The notes: generated by a model not told the origin, from the letters alone. Positions 23,339 through 35,973 are shown, counted from the first letter of the stretch. The stretch is DNA of 64,000 nucleotides from Camellia lanceoleosa (GCA_025200525.1 CM045761.1:139440223-139504222); one strand, 5' to 3'. Numbers and translations: made by a program.

Positions 23339-24798
23339 ATGGCTTCCTCACAAGGAATGCAATTGCAGCTACATCCCATCATCACCATGCTAGTACTAGT
23401 ACAAGTAGTAGTGGTGGTGGTATTGTCATTATCAGCAGCAACAATTGCAGCACCACCAACAGAGCAAGATTTGAAAAATCTTGGCTGCTTGAACCATTGC
23501 GGGAATGTAAAAATTTCATACCCATTTGGTGTGAAAGAGAAATGTTATATTAATGAACATTTTTTGATTAATTGCACAGACTCCAAACCATATTTACGGA
23601 AAAGTGACATCCCTGTTACAAATATTTCGCTTGAGGAGGGAGAGTTAGGCATTATGAATCCTGTAACTTGTGCTTGTTATAGCGGGTCTGTGTCAAATTG
23701 TTATCAACCACCAGAGCTTGGGTTAATTGCATTCTCCATATCTAATACCAAAAACAAGTTCACTGCTATTGGTTGTGACACCCGTGCAACTATCAAAGTA
23801 TCTGGAGAGAATTATTTCGTTGCAACTGGGTGTGAGTCCCAATGTAGCACGATCAATTACATTCCTGATGGACCTTGCTCTGGAATTGGCTGCTGCCAGA
23901 CCTCCATCCCTAAAGGAGTCGGCTATATGAACATTCTTCTGCAGAGCTACAGTAATCATGAAAACGTATCAAAATTCAATCCTTGCAGCTATGCTTTTGT
24001 TGTTGAAGAAGGTGCTTTTAGTTTCTCCAAAAGCTACCTGAGAAATTTTACAGAAGAAATGATGCCGATAGTGCTTGATTGGGCGGTAGGGAATAACAAG
24101 ACGTGCAGAGACTCTCAAAGAAATCTGGAAAGTTATGAATGTGGAGAGAATAGTGATTGTTATGATTCAAAAAATGGACGTGGGTATTTCTGCAAGTGCA
24201 GGATTGGTTACAAAGGGAACCCGTACCTCTTAGATGGTTGCCAAGGTTCGTATTCAATTAGTTTCATCATATTGGATTCATTTGCTTTTGTTATTAGATA
24301 TTGCTTATGATGTGATGCCTAATTTTCATATAGTCTTCTTCTCTGTTTTTTTATTTTTTTATTTTTATAATTGTTTTGCAGACATAAAGGAGTGTGAAGA
24401 TCCAAAGCTCAACATGTGTGAACACAAAAATAAATGTGTTGACATGCCACCTGGGAATTATACTTGTTCTTGCCCCAAAGGATACCACGGTGATGGAAGA
24501 ACAGATGGAACAGGTTGCATTGCTAATCAATTTCTAGCGATTCAGATTGCGGTTGGTAAGTGTATATACGTCTGTGCCAAAATATCCTCTTCACAAATTT
24601 TCCAACTTAACTTGAGGAAAAAGTTTAGGTGAAGAGAAGGTTTCAAACACAGAATGCATAGAATGTGACACATTTGTGCATTATGTGTTTGAAACCTTTT
24701 CTGCACATAGCACACTTGTAACTTGTTACTCTACTCTAAAAATTCGATCTATTTTTCAAACACAATAGTGTGACAGTATATTAGAATATCTAAAGCAA

Positions 24799-24829
<31 letters not shown>

Positions 24830-25332
24830 TCTCTCTCTAATTATCAATTAATTATCTCATTTACATATTATTGGGTTTACAAAAGTAAGCTTGTATATCG
24901 TTTTCCTTGAATAAAAGCTATGAAAAAGTCGCATCCTTGTGCAAAATCTCTTAATTTAGTTAATACAATATTCTTGATTAATTAATTTAGACTTTGTTTG
25001 AATCTTATATTTCTGAAAGAATTAGTGGAGAAAAAATAAAAAATTTATTGTACTTCATTACTCTTCCAGCACTTTTTTTTTTTCCTTTACAAATTCAAAT
25101 TCAAAATCTAAATATAGGGTTGATAGACAGTAACGATTTCTAGTGTACACTTAATTATAGTTGGAAATTTATGAAATATTTGGATTGTGTATAGCTTTAA
25201 TGTGTAAACAAATAATGTCATTGTCAGTTTGGATTATATATGCATATTTTGTGAACAGTGTAGCATCCCATACTTTATTCTCCTGCTGTCATGGGTGCAA
25301 TTTCTTGATTATCAATACTAGAAACACACCAA

Positions 25333-25390
<58 letters not shown>

Positions 25391-26894
25391 TAAATAAAGG
25401 GGCTTGGAAGTTAGCGCAAGAAATGTGGGGGGGAAAAAAAAGGCTCATTCAACTTGATATGTATTTCTACACTGATTCACAAGTCAGTTCTCAAGATAAA
25501 ATTATCAAATTGAATGTCTTATTGAGCTAAAAATTTGATCTTTAACATATAGATGCATTCCAATTCATCATACAATTGAGATGTTTCTATAACTAATTGT
25601 TGCTTTCCTCGAGTATAAAATTCTTTCTATGCTTAATTTTGAATCAATATGTTGGCAAGATGTTTATATTAGTTGTTACTTATGACTTATTTGAAATGCA
25701 GGTTTTGCCATTGGTGCTTTAGCTGTTTTGGTGAGTAGCTCCTGGTTGTACTGGATTCTCAAGAAAAGAAAGCTCATCGTGCTTAAAGAAAAGTTCTTTA
25801 GGCAGAATGGTGGATTAATGTTGAAACAACAACTCTCTAGACTAGAGAGATCAACTGAGGATTTGATCAAAATATTTGATTCAGAAGAGCTCAAGCGGGC
25901 TACCAATAACTATGATGAGAGTAGAATTATTGGCCGAGGAGGTTTTGGAACAGTTTACAAGGGAATTCTACCCGAGAACAAGATAGTGGCTATTAAGAAA
26001 TCCCAAATGGTGGATGAAAATCAAATAGAGCAATTCATCAACGAGGTGGTCGTGCTTTCACAGATCAATCATAGGAATGTGGTCAAACTCTTAGGTTGTT
26101 GTTTGGAAACTCAAGTCCCTTTACTTGTTTATGAATTCATCACCAATGGCACTCTCTTTGAGCATATAAATAACCAAAGTAAGGCATCTAATATATCATG
26201 GGAAAATCGTTTGCAAATAGCTGCTGAAACTGCTGGAGTGTTGTCATATTTGCACTCTGCAGCATCAATTCCTATCATCCATAGAGATGTTAAGTCTACA
26301 AATATACTCTTAGACGATAATTACATAGCAAAAGTGTCAGACTTTGGAGCATCAAGGTTTGTTCCCCTAGGCCAAAATCAATTAGCCACAGTGGTACAAG
26401 GAACTCTTGGATACTTAGATCTTGAATACATGTTCACAAGCCAGTTGACTGAGAAAAGTGATGTTTACAGCTTCGGAGTAGTCCTTGTAGAGTTAATCAC
26501 TGGAAAGAAGGCGTTGTCATTTGACAGGCCAGAAGAGGAGAGATGCCTGGCTATGTATTTTATTTCTTATATGAACAATGATTGCTTGAACCAAATTATT
26601 GATGAACACATGGTAATTGAAGGGAACATTGAGGAGCTCAAAGAAGTTGCTAATCTTGCAAAGAGATGCTTGAGAGTAAAAGGGGAGGAAAGGCCTTATA
26701 TGAAGGAAGTAGCGATGGAATTGGAGGGGTTGATCAGGAAAAAGACATCTAGAAATGATTTGAATTCTTCAGAGATTGAGTACTTGCTTGATAAGGCATC
26801 AACTGGATATGTAGTTGGAGGTTATAGAAGCAACACAACAACAGCTAGGGTTGATAGCATGGCGAAAGATATGTTATTGCATGGTGGGAGGTGA
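23339..26894 (+). CDS. Wall-associated receptor kinase-like protein, three exons
   Basis: Exons 23339-24245, 24382-24555 and 25702-26894 (GT-AG introns of 136 and 1146 bp, both phase 1) give 757 residues. The signal peptide is about residues 1-37. A cysteine-rich GUB_WAK-type pectin-binding region starts at GCLNHCG (49-55) with SYPFG at 60-64. An EGF-like repeat ends with exon 1 (about 266-302). A calcium-type EGF module (DIKEC at 303) fills exon 2. A membrane segment (about 353-380) crosses intron 2. The Ser/Thr kinase has the glycine loop [11 protein letters not shown] (438-448), Lys459, HRD (Asp556, RD type) and DFG (Asp574). WAK proteins sit in the plasma membrane, bind pectin or oligogalacturonides and signal in growth and defence. 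One oddity is LDLEY, where WAKs usually have LDPEY (residue 601). All splice sites fit and no stop interrupts the frame, so it is probably functional. Confidence 0.95.
24799..24838. repeat. CT microsatellite in WAK-like intron 2
   Basis: (CT)n with one gt interruption. Confidence 0.95.
25333..25388. repeat. AAT microsatellite in WAK-like intron 2
   Basis: About 18 units of aat, likely length-polymorphic. Confidence 0.95.
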
Positions 26895-27200
26895 TTTGAT
26901 TGTTTTGTGCTTGTCCATGATGGTAAAAACTTCATTGATGGATTGTTACACCTGCATACATGTGATTACTTCTTTTAAATTTCTTGTACTTTCTTATGTA
27001 ATAATTTGTTAGTGACTCGGTCACTTTTCATTAATCTTGTCTGTTCATATCATTTTGTATCATGTTTTTATTTTTGTATATCTAGACTTATCAAAATACT
27101 TATAAACAAATAAAATTTATAGAATTTGTTAGTGGGACTCGGTTATGAAATTCTTATCCATCCATATGAATTCAATATCATTTTGTGACATCAGTTTTGT
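26895..27200 (+). other. 3' flank of the WAK-like gene
   Basis: Probable 3' UTR and end-of-transcript region. aataaaa near 27108 is a possible polyadenylation signal. A short direct duplication is visible: aatttgttagtg(gg)actcgg at 27002 and 27123, each followed within 50 bases by atatcattttgt. Confidence 0.5.
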
Positions 27201-28567
27201 ATTTCTAAAAATCAATTATTCAGATAATTCATGATATGTAAGGAGAATTTCGTATATAAATGACAAATAGGAAAAGTAATTATAAATTCATATAATGGAA
27301 GTGAAAATTGTGCCTCCCAAAAAAAATTTAGGATTTAAAATAACATAAAACTATAGACCATTGATATTAAGTTTTAATGACATGTTGTAATCATATGCAT
27401 TGTAATGAGAATCTCCATTGTAATCATGCACAGGGAGGATCTAAATCCTTCATGAAAGTGTAAGTTTATCAGATTTAATGTGTAATATTTTTAGGCAATT
27501 TATAGATGGTGGTAGGAAATGATTGGTTGGTGCCCATATATGCTCCAACTTGGTCTTATATATATATATATATATATTATGGTAAGGTATTCTATATAAG
27601 GCAAGAATAACGAATTTACAATAAAATTAAGATGCAGCCACTTCTACCAGGAAAATATATATATCTATCTAATAAGGTAGGAGGGTTTATGAATTTTGTC
27701 TAATGTGGCAAATTTGTCCTACATGTCATTTACTATCAATGGCTGAGAAATATGGCCGAAGATTCAACAGTTCGAATTTGCTTCACCTAGACAAATTCCC
27801 TCCCACTACTTCTTCTCTCACTATCCTACTTCTAATCTCTCTCACCATTGGCACCAGACCTCCTCTCTTTAGTTTCTTCCTTCCTCTTAGATCTACTTTT
27901 CCTCTCTCTTAACCTCTCTCCCACCGTAGCTCACCTACGTCCTTCCCGACTTCGGTAGCTACAAGCCCTCTATCCCATTTCACCACCTTACCACCCATTC
28001 CTAATCGCCATAATTCTCTCCGCTGACTGATTCTAGGCACACCACCCATCTCCGATCGCCATAAGGGTTTCGTTCTCACTCTTGAAGTTAGATTTTAAAG
28101 AAGGTTAGTTTAGTTCTACTTTACATCTATCTCTCTTCTTTTTAATTTCATAACCCTAACATCTCTACCAACAACCTCTCTCTCTTCTCCACTTGTGGAA
28201 TTTTTAGAATTTGAGTTTAAAAGTTTTTGAATCTTTTTCATGCACAAATTTTCAATTCTTGATTTGGATATATTATCAAAACTCTGTATATGTGTCATAC
28301 AATCTGAAAATTCCAAAAGTGAAATATCTTTGTTCTTTTTTTAGTAGTCAATTATATTATAACAATCATTTTGTTGTTATAATGGAAGCTTTTACAAACA
28401 ATGTGTTGTCGGAGAGGGATGAGATCGGCAACAAAGCCCATAAGATCATTAATGAACCAAAGTGGTAATCGACGACAAACAGTGGCTTTGTTTTGGTGGT
28501 GGCAATAGTAGCACATACTAGAGATGGGTAGATTGGTAAAGAAACTACCTGATCGGTCATGTTTCAA
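27201..28567. other. Non-coding stretch between WAK-like gene and gypsy copy 3
   Basis: AT-rich to about 27690, then a CT-rich leader-like segment (27780-28200). A short plus-strand frame, 28382-28468 (28 codons from an ATG: MEAFTNNVL...NEPKW), is not recognised. No gene can be supported. Confidence 0.4.
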
Positions 28568-28599
28568 TCAAAAATAAAGAACTAAACAAAACACTAACC

Positions 28600-29050
28600 A
28601 GTCTCTCCTCAACACTTTTACCAACAGAATCGTATTACCTCGCAAGACTTGGTCTCGAATATCTAAAACTCTAATCGGTCTCTCCTCATACGAGGCATCC
28701 TCGTCTACCTCTAATTCCATCCAATCCAACACGTGTGATGGATCCATCTCATACTTCCGGAGCATACAGATATGGAACACGTCATGAACCCCAGAAAGCT
28801 GTGGCGGCAAGGCCAAATGATAAGCTACCTCCCCAATCTACTCTAGGATCTCAAAAAATGGCGTCATTATCCCGTTGAGTCCTCGGAAGACCCACAACAA
28901 AATCCCATCATGACATGCTCCCACTTCCACTTGGCTATAGGCAAGGGTTGCAACAAACCCGCTGGCCTCTGATGCTCGGCCCTCATTTATTGACAAAGAG
29001 GGCACTTCGATGCAAACACGGCTACGTCTTTCTTCATTTCCTTCCACCAA
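28600..29050 (-). pseudogene. Gypsy copy 3 integrase remnants
   Basis: 28600-28816 encodes the integrase C-terminus/chromodomain approach: VFHICMLRKYEMDPSHVLDW, then YEERPIRVLDIRDQVLR. 28838-29050 holds the zinc-binding end and the start of the core in broken frames. The catalytic core between them is deleted: tctaggatctcaaaa runs directly into core-start sequence near 28856. Confidence 0.8.
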
Positions 29051-29954
29051 AACTGACGACTAAGGTCGTGACACATCTTTGTGCCTCCTGGGTGCATCGC
29101 AAGGCGTGAATGGTGAAACTCTCAAAGTACCTCCTCTCGACAAAACTCCAACACGAAAGATGGTTAAGGTATCTAACACTCGAGTCAGAGTGCGCGTTCA
29201 AGCCTCTTTCTACCTTCCTACTGGAGATCTTCTCTCGAAGGGTTTCTACCTCGAGGTCATCCCTCTGTGCTTCTATAACTCGGCTCACAAGTGTAGGTTG
29301 TGTAACCACCGAAAACAAAGTTGCCGACTCAACGGACTCGCTAAGATGCAAGGCAAACTCACCAACAGTACCCAACATCTCCCATTCTCGGATGGCAATA
29401 CTCGCTATACTACTAAAGGACTTTCTACTCAAGGCATCAGCCACTACATTGGCTTTTCTTGGATGATAGTACAACTCAAAATCGTAATCCTCCATAAATT
29501 CCATCCACTTCCTTTGCCTCAAATTCAGGTCTTTCTGTGAGAATAGATATTTTAAATTCTTATGATCATAAAGCACCTCAAACTTCTCACCATAAAGGTA
29601 ATGCCTCCAAATTTTCAAAACGAAGATCACAACTGCTAATTCTAAATTATGGGTAGGGTAGTTCCTCTTATATGTTTTCAATTGACGTGAGTCATAAGCT
29701 ACTACATTTCCCTCTTGCATCAAAACACAACCCAAACCTCCCCGTGAAGCATCACAATAAACAGAATAGCCCAAACCCCTCTCCGAAATAATCAACACTA
29801 GAGCAATAGTAAGTCTAACCTTAAACTCTTGAAAAGACTTCTCACAAGTCTCATTCCACGTAAACTTGATTTCCTTTCTTGTTAGTCTAGTCAAAGGTGA
29901 GGCTAACTTAGAGAAATCCTTCACAAACTGACGATAATACCTAGCCAACCCCAA
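29034..29954 (-). pseudogene. Gypsy copy 3 RNase H and linker
   Basis: A 306-codon open frame on the minus strand, the longest in this element. It opens with the RT connection ([22 protein letters not shown]), then RNase H with [19 protein letters not shown] (Asp kept), [14 protein letters not shown] (Glu kept), [20 protein letters not shown] (Asp kept) and ADALSRK (Asp kept). All four RNase H acids can therefore be seen. The linker to integrase follows with [11 protein letters not shown], shared with copy 1. Confidence 0.88.
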
Positions 29955-30640
29955 GAAACTACGAATCTCAAAGGCATTCCTGGGTTGTTCCCAATATTAC
30001 ACTGCTTCTATCTTAGAAGAGTCTACAGTCAACCATTCCCTGGATACTACGTGGCCTAAGAACTTAACTTCTTTCAACCAGAATTCACACTTCCCAAACT
30101 TAGCATACAACTCGTGGGCTCTAAGCAACTCAAGCACAACTTGCAAGTGTTCTTCGTGCTTTGCCTCAGATGGTGAGCAAATCAAGATGTCGTCCACAAA
30201 GACGACTACAAAGCGGTCTAAGAACTCACGGAAGATTCGGTTCATCAAATCCATAAACATGGCCGGTGTGTTGGTTAACCCAAAAGGCATCACTAGAAAC
30301 TCATAATGGCCATACTGTGCACGGAATGTCGTCTTCTGGATATCTTCCTCCCTTACCCTCAACTAGTGATAACCCGACCTCAAGTCTATCTGAGAGAAAT
30401 AACAAGATCCTTTCAACTGGTCAAACAAATCATCTATACAAGGCATTGGGTATTTGTTCTTAACAGTTACCTGGTTTAATTTCTGATAATCTATACAAAG
30501 TCGCAATGTGTCATTCTTTTTCCTAGCAAAGAGAGCCGGTGTTCCCCAAGGCGATGTACTGGGGCGAATAAAACCCTCATCTAGCAATTCTTAGAATTGA
30601 ACCTTCAATTCACTCAACTCAGTAGGTGCAAATCTATACG
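29955..30640 (-). pseudogene. Gypsy copy 3 reverse transcriptase
   Basis: Two frames, 29997-30362 and 30363-30587, separated by an in-frame stop within SGYHQLR. Motifs present: [46 protein letters not shown] and the active site [12 protein letters not shown]. The catalytic Asp pair is intact. Single stop codons inactivate it. Confidence 0.88.
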
Positions 30641-30649
30641 GTGCTATAG

Positions 30650-31230
30650 AAATCGGTGTCGTGCCGGCACTAAGTCAATAGAGAACTCAATCTCACGATG
30701 AGGTGGTAAACTAATGAGATCCTTAGAAAAAACATCCGGATATTCACAAATTACCCTTGGCAAATCAACTCGAACTTCATCTCACTACCCAAGAACTTTT
30801 CAAGAAGACAACTAAGCTCACTCCGACCTTGCAGATCACATACTGGTGATGAAGCTGTATCGGTTCTGTCCCCAATGAAATAAAAACAATCACTGCTCAA
30901 GGTACATACAATAACCCTCTGATGGTAACAATATATGATAGCTCGATACGATGACAACCAGTCCATACCTAATATAACATCAAAACTCAACATGTCAATC
31001 AACACAAATGCAAAAGAAAATCGGGGACCGACAACCTCTATCTCACAACCCTAACACCCCTGTTCCAAAACGATCTCACTACCAATAGGTGACTTTACAC
31101 TGAGTGGAGATGCTAACCGAACCAATTCTAATCCCAATGCTGATGTAAATGCAAACAAAATAAAATAATGGGATACACCCGTATCAATCAACACATTGCA
31201 GTAGAATTGCATAACAAGAAAGTACCCTTC
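30650..31230 (-). pseudogene. Gypsy copy 3 protease
   Basis: The frame 30751-31005 has FDVILGMDWLSSYRAII and DCFYFIG, characteristic of the protease-to-RT region of this lineage. The active-site triad lies near 31190 (plus strand tgatac...atcaatcaacac), giving an IDTGVSH-like stretch in an interrupted frame. Confidence 0.7.
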
Positions 31231-32884
31231 ATAACTGAAGGCGTTGGCACTAAGTTTAGTGAGGTAACAACATACACACGCCTTATAGGTCTTTGTTCCA
31301 CCTGCTCACCCCTTAGAGCATAAGTCCGATGCACTGACTGAACCGAAGAGGCTCCCTAATTGGCCTTCGAGGCCTGTGCTGACTGTGCGAACTGGTGGTT
31401 TTGTGTCTGCCTCGAACCAGATGCACCAGGTGTGCTACCTGACTGAGGGTAAAACCTCCTCACATGCCCTGACTGGCCATACTGGTAACAGGTAAGCGGT
31501 TGCCCTCTCCACTGACTCTAGCTTTGAGAACGAGCCACTATCGGTGCGGACTATTGCCCTCCTCTCTGCAGGCAAGCTAGTGATTTGTCACCCAACTGGC
31601 CACATTTGAAACAATTATCTAGTATTTCACGGATAAAGTGTTCCAATTTTATTTTTATTGATTAAAATAATAAATTTATGTTTATTTTTGAGTGATCACA
31701 TGATAAATATAATGAAGTGAATGGTGTAAAATATATTAAATAATCTCTCGAAAAACATATTGGGGTTAGGGGTGAGCAACGGATATATCGATCCGCCCAA
31801 ACTGATCGAACCCAACTGATCCGTCCGCATTTTGGACGGATGCGTGATGACGAGCAGACGGTTACAGATTGATTTTTTCTAATATGCCTAGTTTTGGACG
31901 GATGGAGGATTTGAGTTCATTTGGCTACAACCAAACCGCCAAACCGTGAGCACCTCTAGTAATTTGTAAGACTTTATGTTTTCAAAGCGTCCATGATTAC
32001 CTCTCTCTGAACCCGAACTCGACATAGGAAAGGTGGATCTAGACTGTGCAGCCTGGGACTACTATAGAGCGGGACCTCCCTACCTCTTACTATTCCGACT
32101 CTCCCTCTGAACCTCCTGACTCCTTCTGGAGCCCCTCATCCACTCCTCCTTTGCCTGAACTAGGATCTCAAGATGAGACGCTGCCTCCACAAGGCGTCCG
32201 TAGTCTCTAATCATTGACCCAGCTACTTTGAAAAGAAGTCAGATCCTCAATCTCTTCTCGAACTCGATACAACAGCATTCCTTTGTCGCTATGAGTTTCG
32301 ATGCAAATCTAGAGAGGCTTGTGAAAGCTACTTTAAACTCAGCTACTGGCAAGCTAAGCTACTTGAGCTTCAGAAACTGATCTCTCAACTTCTCCCTAGT
32401 AGTGGAGGGTAAGAACTTATCTTGGAAGGCGTTGACAAAAGCCTCCCAAGTCACCTCAATGCTCCCATGTGCGTACTTCCACTATTAATCCGCATCTCCT
32501 ATCAGTTGGAAGGATGCCAAGGTCACTCTCAGCCCATTGTTTTTTATGTCAAGTATCTCAAACGTTTTCACCATTAGTTCTAACCACTCATCTGCTTTCA
32601 GTGGCTTCTTAAGATCACCCAAAAACTTGTCCAAATTAGACTGGAGGAATTCCCTCTTCAAGAATGACGGCCCTGCCTCAACTACTTGGGCCGGGACTTA
32701 ATTCTCAGCTTGAGAATGTCCATGGATTCCTGCTAGGCTTTGGCCATCTCATAGGCCAAAGCGCCCATGGCTTGCTGACCAACTGGTTCAGCCACATTTG
32801 CCTAACCAACTCCTTTCTCTTGTCTCGGAATTTCATCCGGTAATGGCACCTCATGCTGTCTAAGCCTACCACACCTACCACCAC
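31231..32884 (-). pseudogene. Gypsy copy 3 gag, main part
   Basis: Degenerate gag with capsid-like sequence (32100-32700) and cysteine-rich remnants near 31480-31610, interrupted by stops. Its first codons lie on the far side of the solo LTR, at 35545-35580, where the minus strand opens MSGCRRRRGHGG from an ATG at 35580. Confidence 0.7.
31625..31990. mobile_element. Insertion in copy 3 gag, includes hAT-like ends
   Basis: gag homology breaks near 31625 and resumes after about 31990. Within it, 31767-31958 starts TAGGGGTGAGCAACGG and ends CCGTGAGCACCTCTA, near inverted repeats typical of hAT MITEs. The ccgatccg(c)cc/gatccgtccg words inside resemble the element at 62789-63619. No 8-bp duplication was found, so exact ends are uncertain. 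31626-31760 is AT-rich and unidentified. Confidence 0.5.
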
Positions 32885-33483
32885 TGTCACGACCTGAACC
32901 CGCCCCCGTGGACTAAGGACATGACCGGCCAGTAATCATGAGATTACCTACGGCCTCAAACCAAACCAAACGTATTTTAACAGAGTTCATGGGGGACAAA
33001 CGGAAGTAATTGAAACTTTGTCCATAGAGCCATGCTTATATGCACATCATTACATACATATGTTAATAACTCACATCAGAAAATGCAATAACATAAAATT
33101 CTGTACAAACAGGATCACTCAAATCTAAGTCAGCTAAACAAAACTACATACAAACACATTCAAAGACTTCGCCAACCTGACAAAATATAAATACATAACA
33201 AAAGGGGCGAAGACGTGTCTCGTGCGTGAGACGCAAGGGCTGACTCCTCAAAACCTTCGTTGTTCCAAACTGACTTCTCTGAGGCTGGGTCTGGACCTCT
33301 CTTGGCTCACCTACAAACACATGAATGAGCGTGAGCGAAAGCCCAGTGAATAATATCAAATAAAGAATACACATTGGAACAATATACATCAAACGGCCTT
33401 GGGCCCAATTTGCATTTCTAACTAATACATACATACATAGACATATGTAAGTTAAGTAACTGAGGTTCCAAACATATCATACG

Positions 33484-33712
33484 GCCTCGGGCCCAATTCA
33501 TTCATGTCCATCGGCCTTTGGCCCAATCGTCTATGTCAATCGGCCTTCGGCCCACATTTATATCAAACGGCCTCCGGCCCACATTTTATCAATCGGCCTT
33601 CGGCCCATAGTTTATCAAACGGCCTCCAGCCCACATTTTATCAAATGGCCTCCGGCCCACATTTTATCAAACGGCCCACATTTTATCAAACGGCCTTCGG
33701 CCCATATACACT
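33484..33712. repeat. Tandem repeat with GGCCTTCGGCC palindromes
   Basis: About nine units of 26-30 bp with consensus atcaaacGGCCTCCGGCCCa followed by catttt. Each unit carries a near-perfect inverted repeat GGCC-NNN-GGCC. One unit (33669-33680) lost half its palindrome. Confidence 0.92.
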
Positions 33713-33962
33713 TTCGTGTCAAACTGGTCTTTCGACCTTTCAAACTTTCATTTCAAACTGGCATTTAAGCCTTTCAAACTTGTTATATCAAACCGGTATT
33801 TAAGCCTTTCAAACTGGCATTTAAGCCTTTCAAACTTGTTATATCAAACCGGCATTTAAGCCTTTCAAACTGGCATTTAAGCCTTTCGAACTTTCATTTC
33901 AAACTGGCTCATAGGCCTTTCATATCAAACTGGCTCATAGGCCTTTTATATCAAACTGTGTC
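33713..33962. repeat. Tandem repeat with GGCATTTAAGCC units
   Basis: About nine units of 24-30 bp with core caaactGGCATTTAAGCCtttc, changing at the right end to GGCTCATAGGCC. It follows the previous array without a break and also has a GGC...GCC inverted frame. Confidence 0.9.
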
Positions 33963-34273
33963 CACCATTCAAGTTAATGAACTTTATAAAACTTACATAG
34001 AAGTAGCAATTGGACAATAACATATGTCAGATATTATTCACAGTGATCGGCTTGTGGATTTGCCCTGGAGTTTGACCCTACATATCACATAACACATATG
34101 GGTCACAATTAATTCAATCCGTTCTTTAGTTCACATATTCTTCTTTAGGCTTCATTCTTATCTCTTTAATTCAATTACAATGCTCAATGCATGCCTAAGA
34201 GTGCTTGGAAGTGAAAGGGAACGAAAAACAGAACACATAATGCATAAACAAAATTTCAGCAAAACAGGGTCCC

Positions 34274-34497
34274 CGCTCGAGCGTGGACTTCCCCACTCGA
34301 GCGAACCCTTAAGGCCTGCTAAAGTGCTAGTTGCGTCAAAAATACGCTCAAGCGTGAAATAGGGAGCTCGAGCGGAAGTCCTGTCTAAAAGGTTCCCCGC
34401 TCGAGTGTGAAATTACCCACTCGAGCGGACATCCAAGTCTGCAAAAATGCTGGGAGCACAAAAATCACGCTCGAGCGGCAGGTTCCCCGCTCGAGCG
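34274..34497. repeat. CGCTCGAGCG palindrome array D
   Basis: Eight 10-mers in four pairs: 34274/34294, 34345/34365, 34398/34418 and 34468/34488, each exactly 20 bp apart. Pair starts are 71, 53 and 70 bp apart. 34274, 34468 and 34488 are perfect CGCTCGAGCG; the others mostly differ by one CpG transition. The intervening 10 bases often contain ttcccc, unlike arrays A-C. Confidence 0.95.
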
Positions 34498-35973
34498 GAC
34501 ATAAAATTTCTGGGTTTTCCAGATTGAGTTCTTGGGTTCCCTTCAACATTCAAACCATCATTTCTTGCCTTTAATGGCTCCAATTTCATATATACTTGTA
34601 CTAACATGGTATAAACACCAAAACACATCTTCATGGAGCCCAATTTCATAAATCAAATACATGCATGGCTCAATTTAGTTCAAACTCAATTCTATCATAC
34701 ACATTCATGCATTCAAAACTCCTATCGTTAATTATTCAAACATGCATGCTAATCTTGACTTCATTTCTATTCCAAATAATGCAAATGGTGTTCATTCTCA
34801 TGGAGCTCAACAAAAACATGTTTGCATGTATGATTCAACACTCACATTTCCATATTCAACTTAATACATGCTTGATTATGCAAAATCATGGTGATCCTAC
34901 ACATGCATGTGCACATTAGCTTCAAATTCATCAATTGTAGCACAACTCTTGTTCTTGATCACCAATTAATCTTTAATTCACAAAATTACAAGTTCAATCT
35001 CATGAATTTACTCACCTAGGAGTTTAATCTTCCAAACCCCAGTCGATTCTTGGACTTAATCTTCAAGATTCCCAAGCCTTAAGCCAAAACCACACAACTC
35101 TCCCCCTTCTTTCTCTAAGGCCGACCCTCTCTCTCTCTCTATTCTTGAGTTCAAAATCAGCCAAAGTGTTATAAAGGGGAAGAATTGAAGTGTAATGGCC
35201 CTTATGTATAAGCCCACTAATCAAGTTTAATAATAATAAATAATATGGCACTAATTCATTAATTAAATCAATTTAATCTGGCCTGAATCAGTTTTTCAAT
35301 TAAATTTCACCGTAGGCTCTAAAAATTATGCCAATTACAATGGCGTAACCAATTTCAGGTTCTGTGGCCAATAAGGCCTCCAATTTAATTTCCGAAGCGG
35401 TAAAATCAAACAGATATTCCTACGGTGAACAGATAGAAATTCAAAACCACATATTTTCACACAATGGCATACAAAACCATAACAAACACATAATCATATA
35501 CAAATTAAGGACCAATTAGCATAATACGGAACAAGGGTATCACAACCACCATGTCCACGTCTACGTCTACATCCTGACATCCTAATGAATATAACAAATG
35601 AGATTAGAACATTTACAAATGTGCCGAAGCTAACTCACTCGCGTCCTAAAGCGATAGACAACAATTAATTCACTCCACATAAGCACATAATCACATAAAC
35701 ACATATGAATTTTCTTTCTAGATAATTATCGTCCCGCGACATTATCAGAGTTCGAATTAGAAATAGCAATGATCAAATGCTCTTCTAATAGGACTTCTAG
35801 AAACCCGTAGACCCAATCGATATCTTGAAAATTAAATCCCATACCCATATAGCCACATAAGCTTATTATCACATAGCATACCATACCATACATGCAAATA
35901 TCTTTATCAAGAAAGACAAACCCATTGTGCTAATAATGACTTCCCACGTATTGAAAGTACTCAAACCCGGTAC

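Larger units (their letters stand above)
32885..35544 (-). mobile_element. Solo LTR (2660 bp) in copy 3 gag
   Basis: Starts TGTCACGACCTGAACC and ends GGGTATCACA (TG...CA). A perfect 5-bp duplication ACCAC flanks it (32880-32884 and 35545-35549). It splits the glycine/arginine-rich gag start of copy 3. It contains two tandem arrays (33484-33712 and 33713-33962) and palindrome array D. On the minus strand a TTATAA box near 35170 and a GA leader fit a promoter. It belongs to a different LTR family from copies 1-3 (TGTCACGACC rather than TGTAACGCCC), yet shares the palindrome architecture. Confidence 0.93.

Noticed and set aside
28382..28468. 28-codon ORF MEAFTNNVL...
   Set aside because: It has an ATG and a stop in a leader-like region, but no homologue was recognised and no splice or regulatory support is clear.
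33504..33803. 99-codon ORF rich in SGPHFI-like repeats
   Set aside because: It is a translation of the tandem GGCC repeat in a solo LTR; the repeat period explains the protein repeat.
34274..34497. CRISPR-like regular repeats
   Set aside because: The spaced decamers are regularly arranged, but they are short palindromes in a plant LTR with similar spacers. There are no long direct repeats, leader or cas genes.
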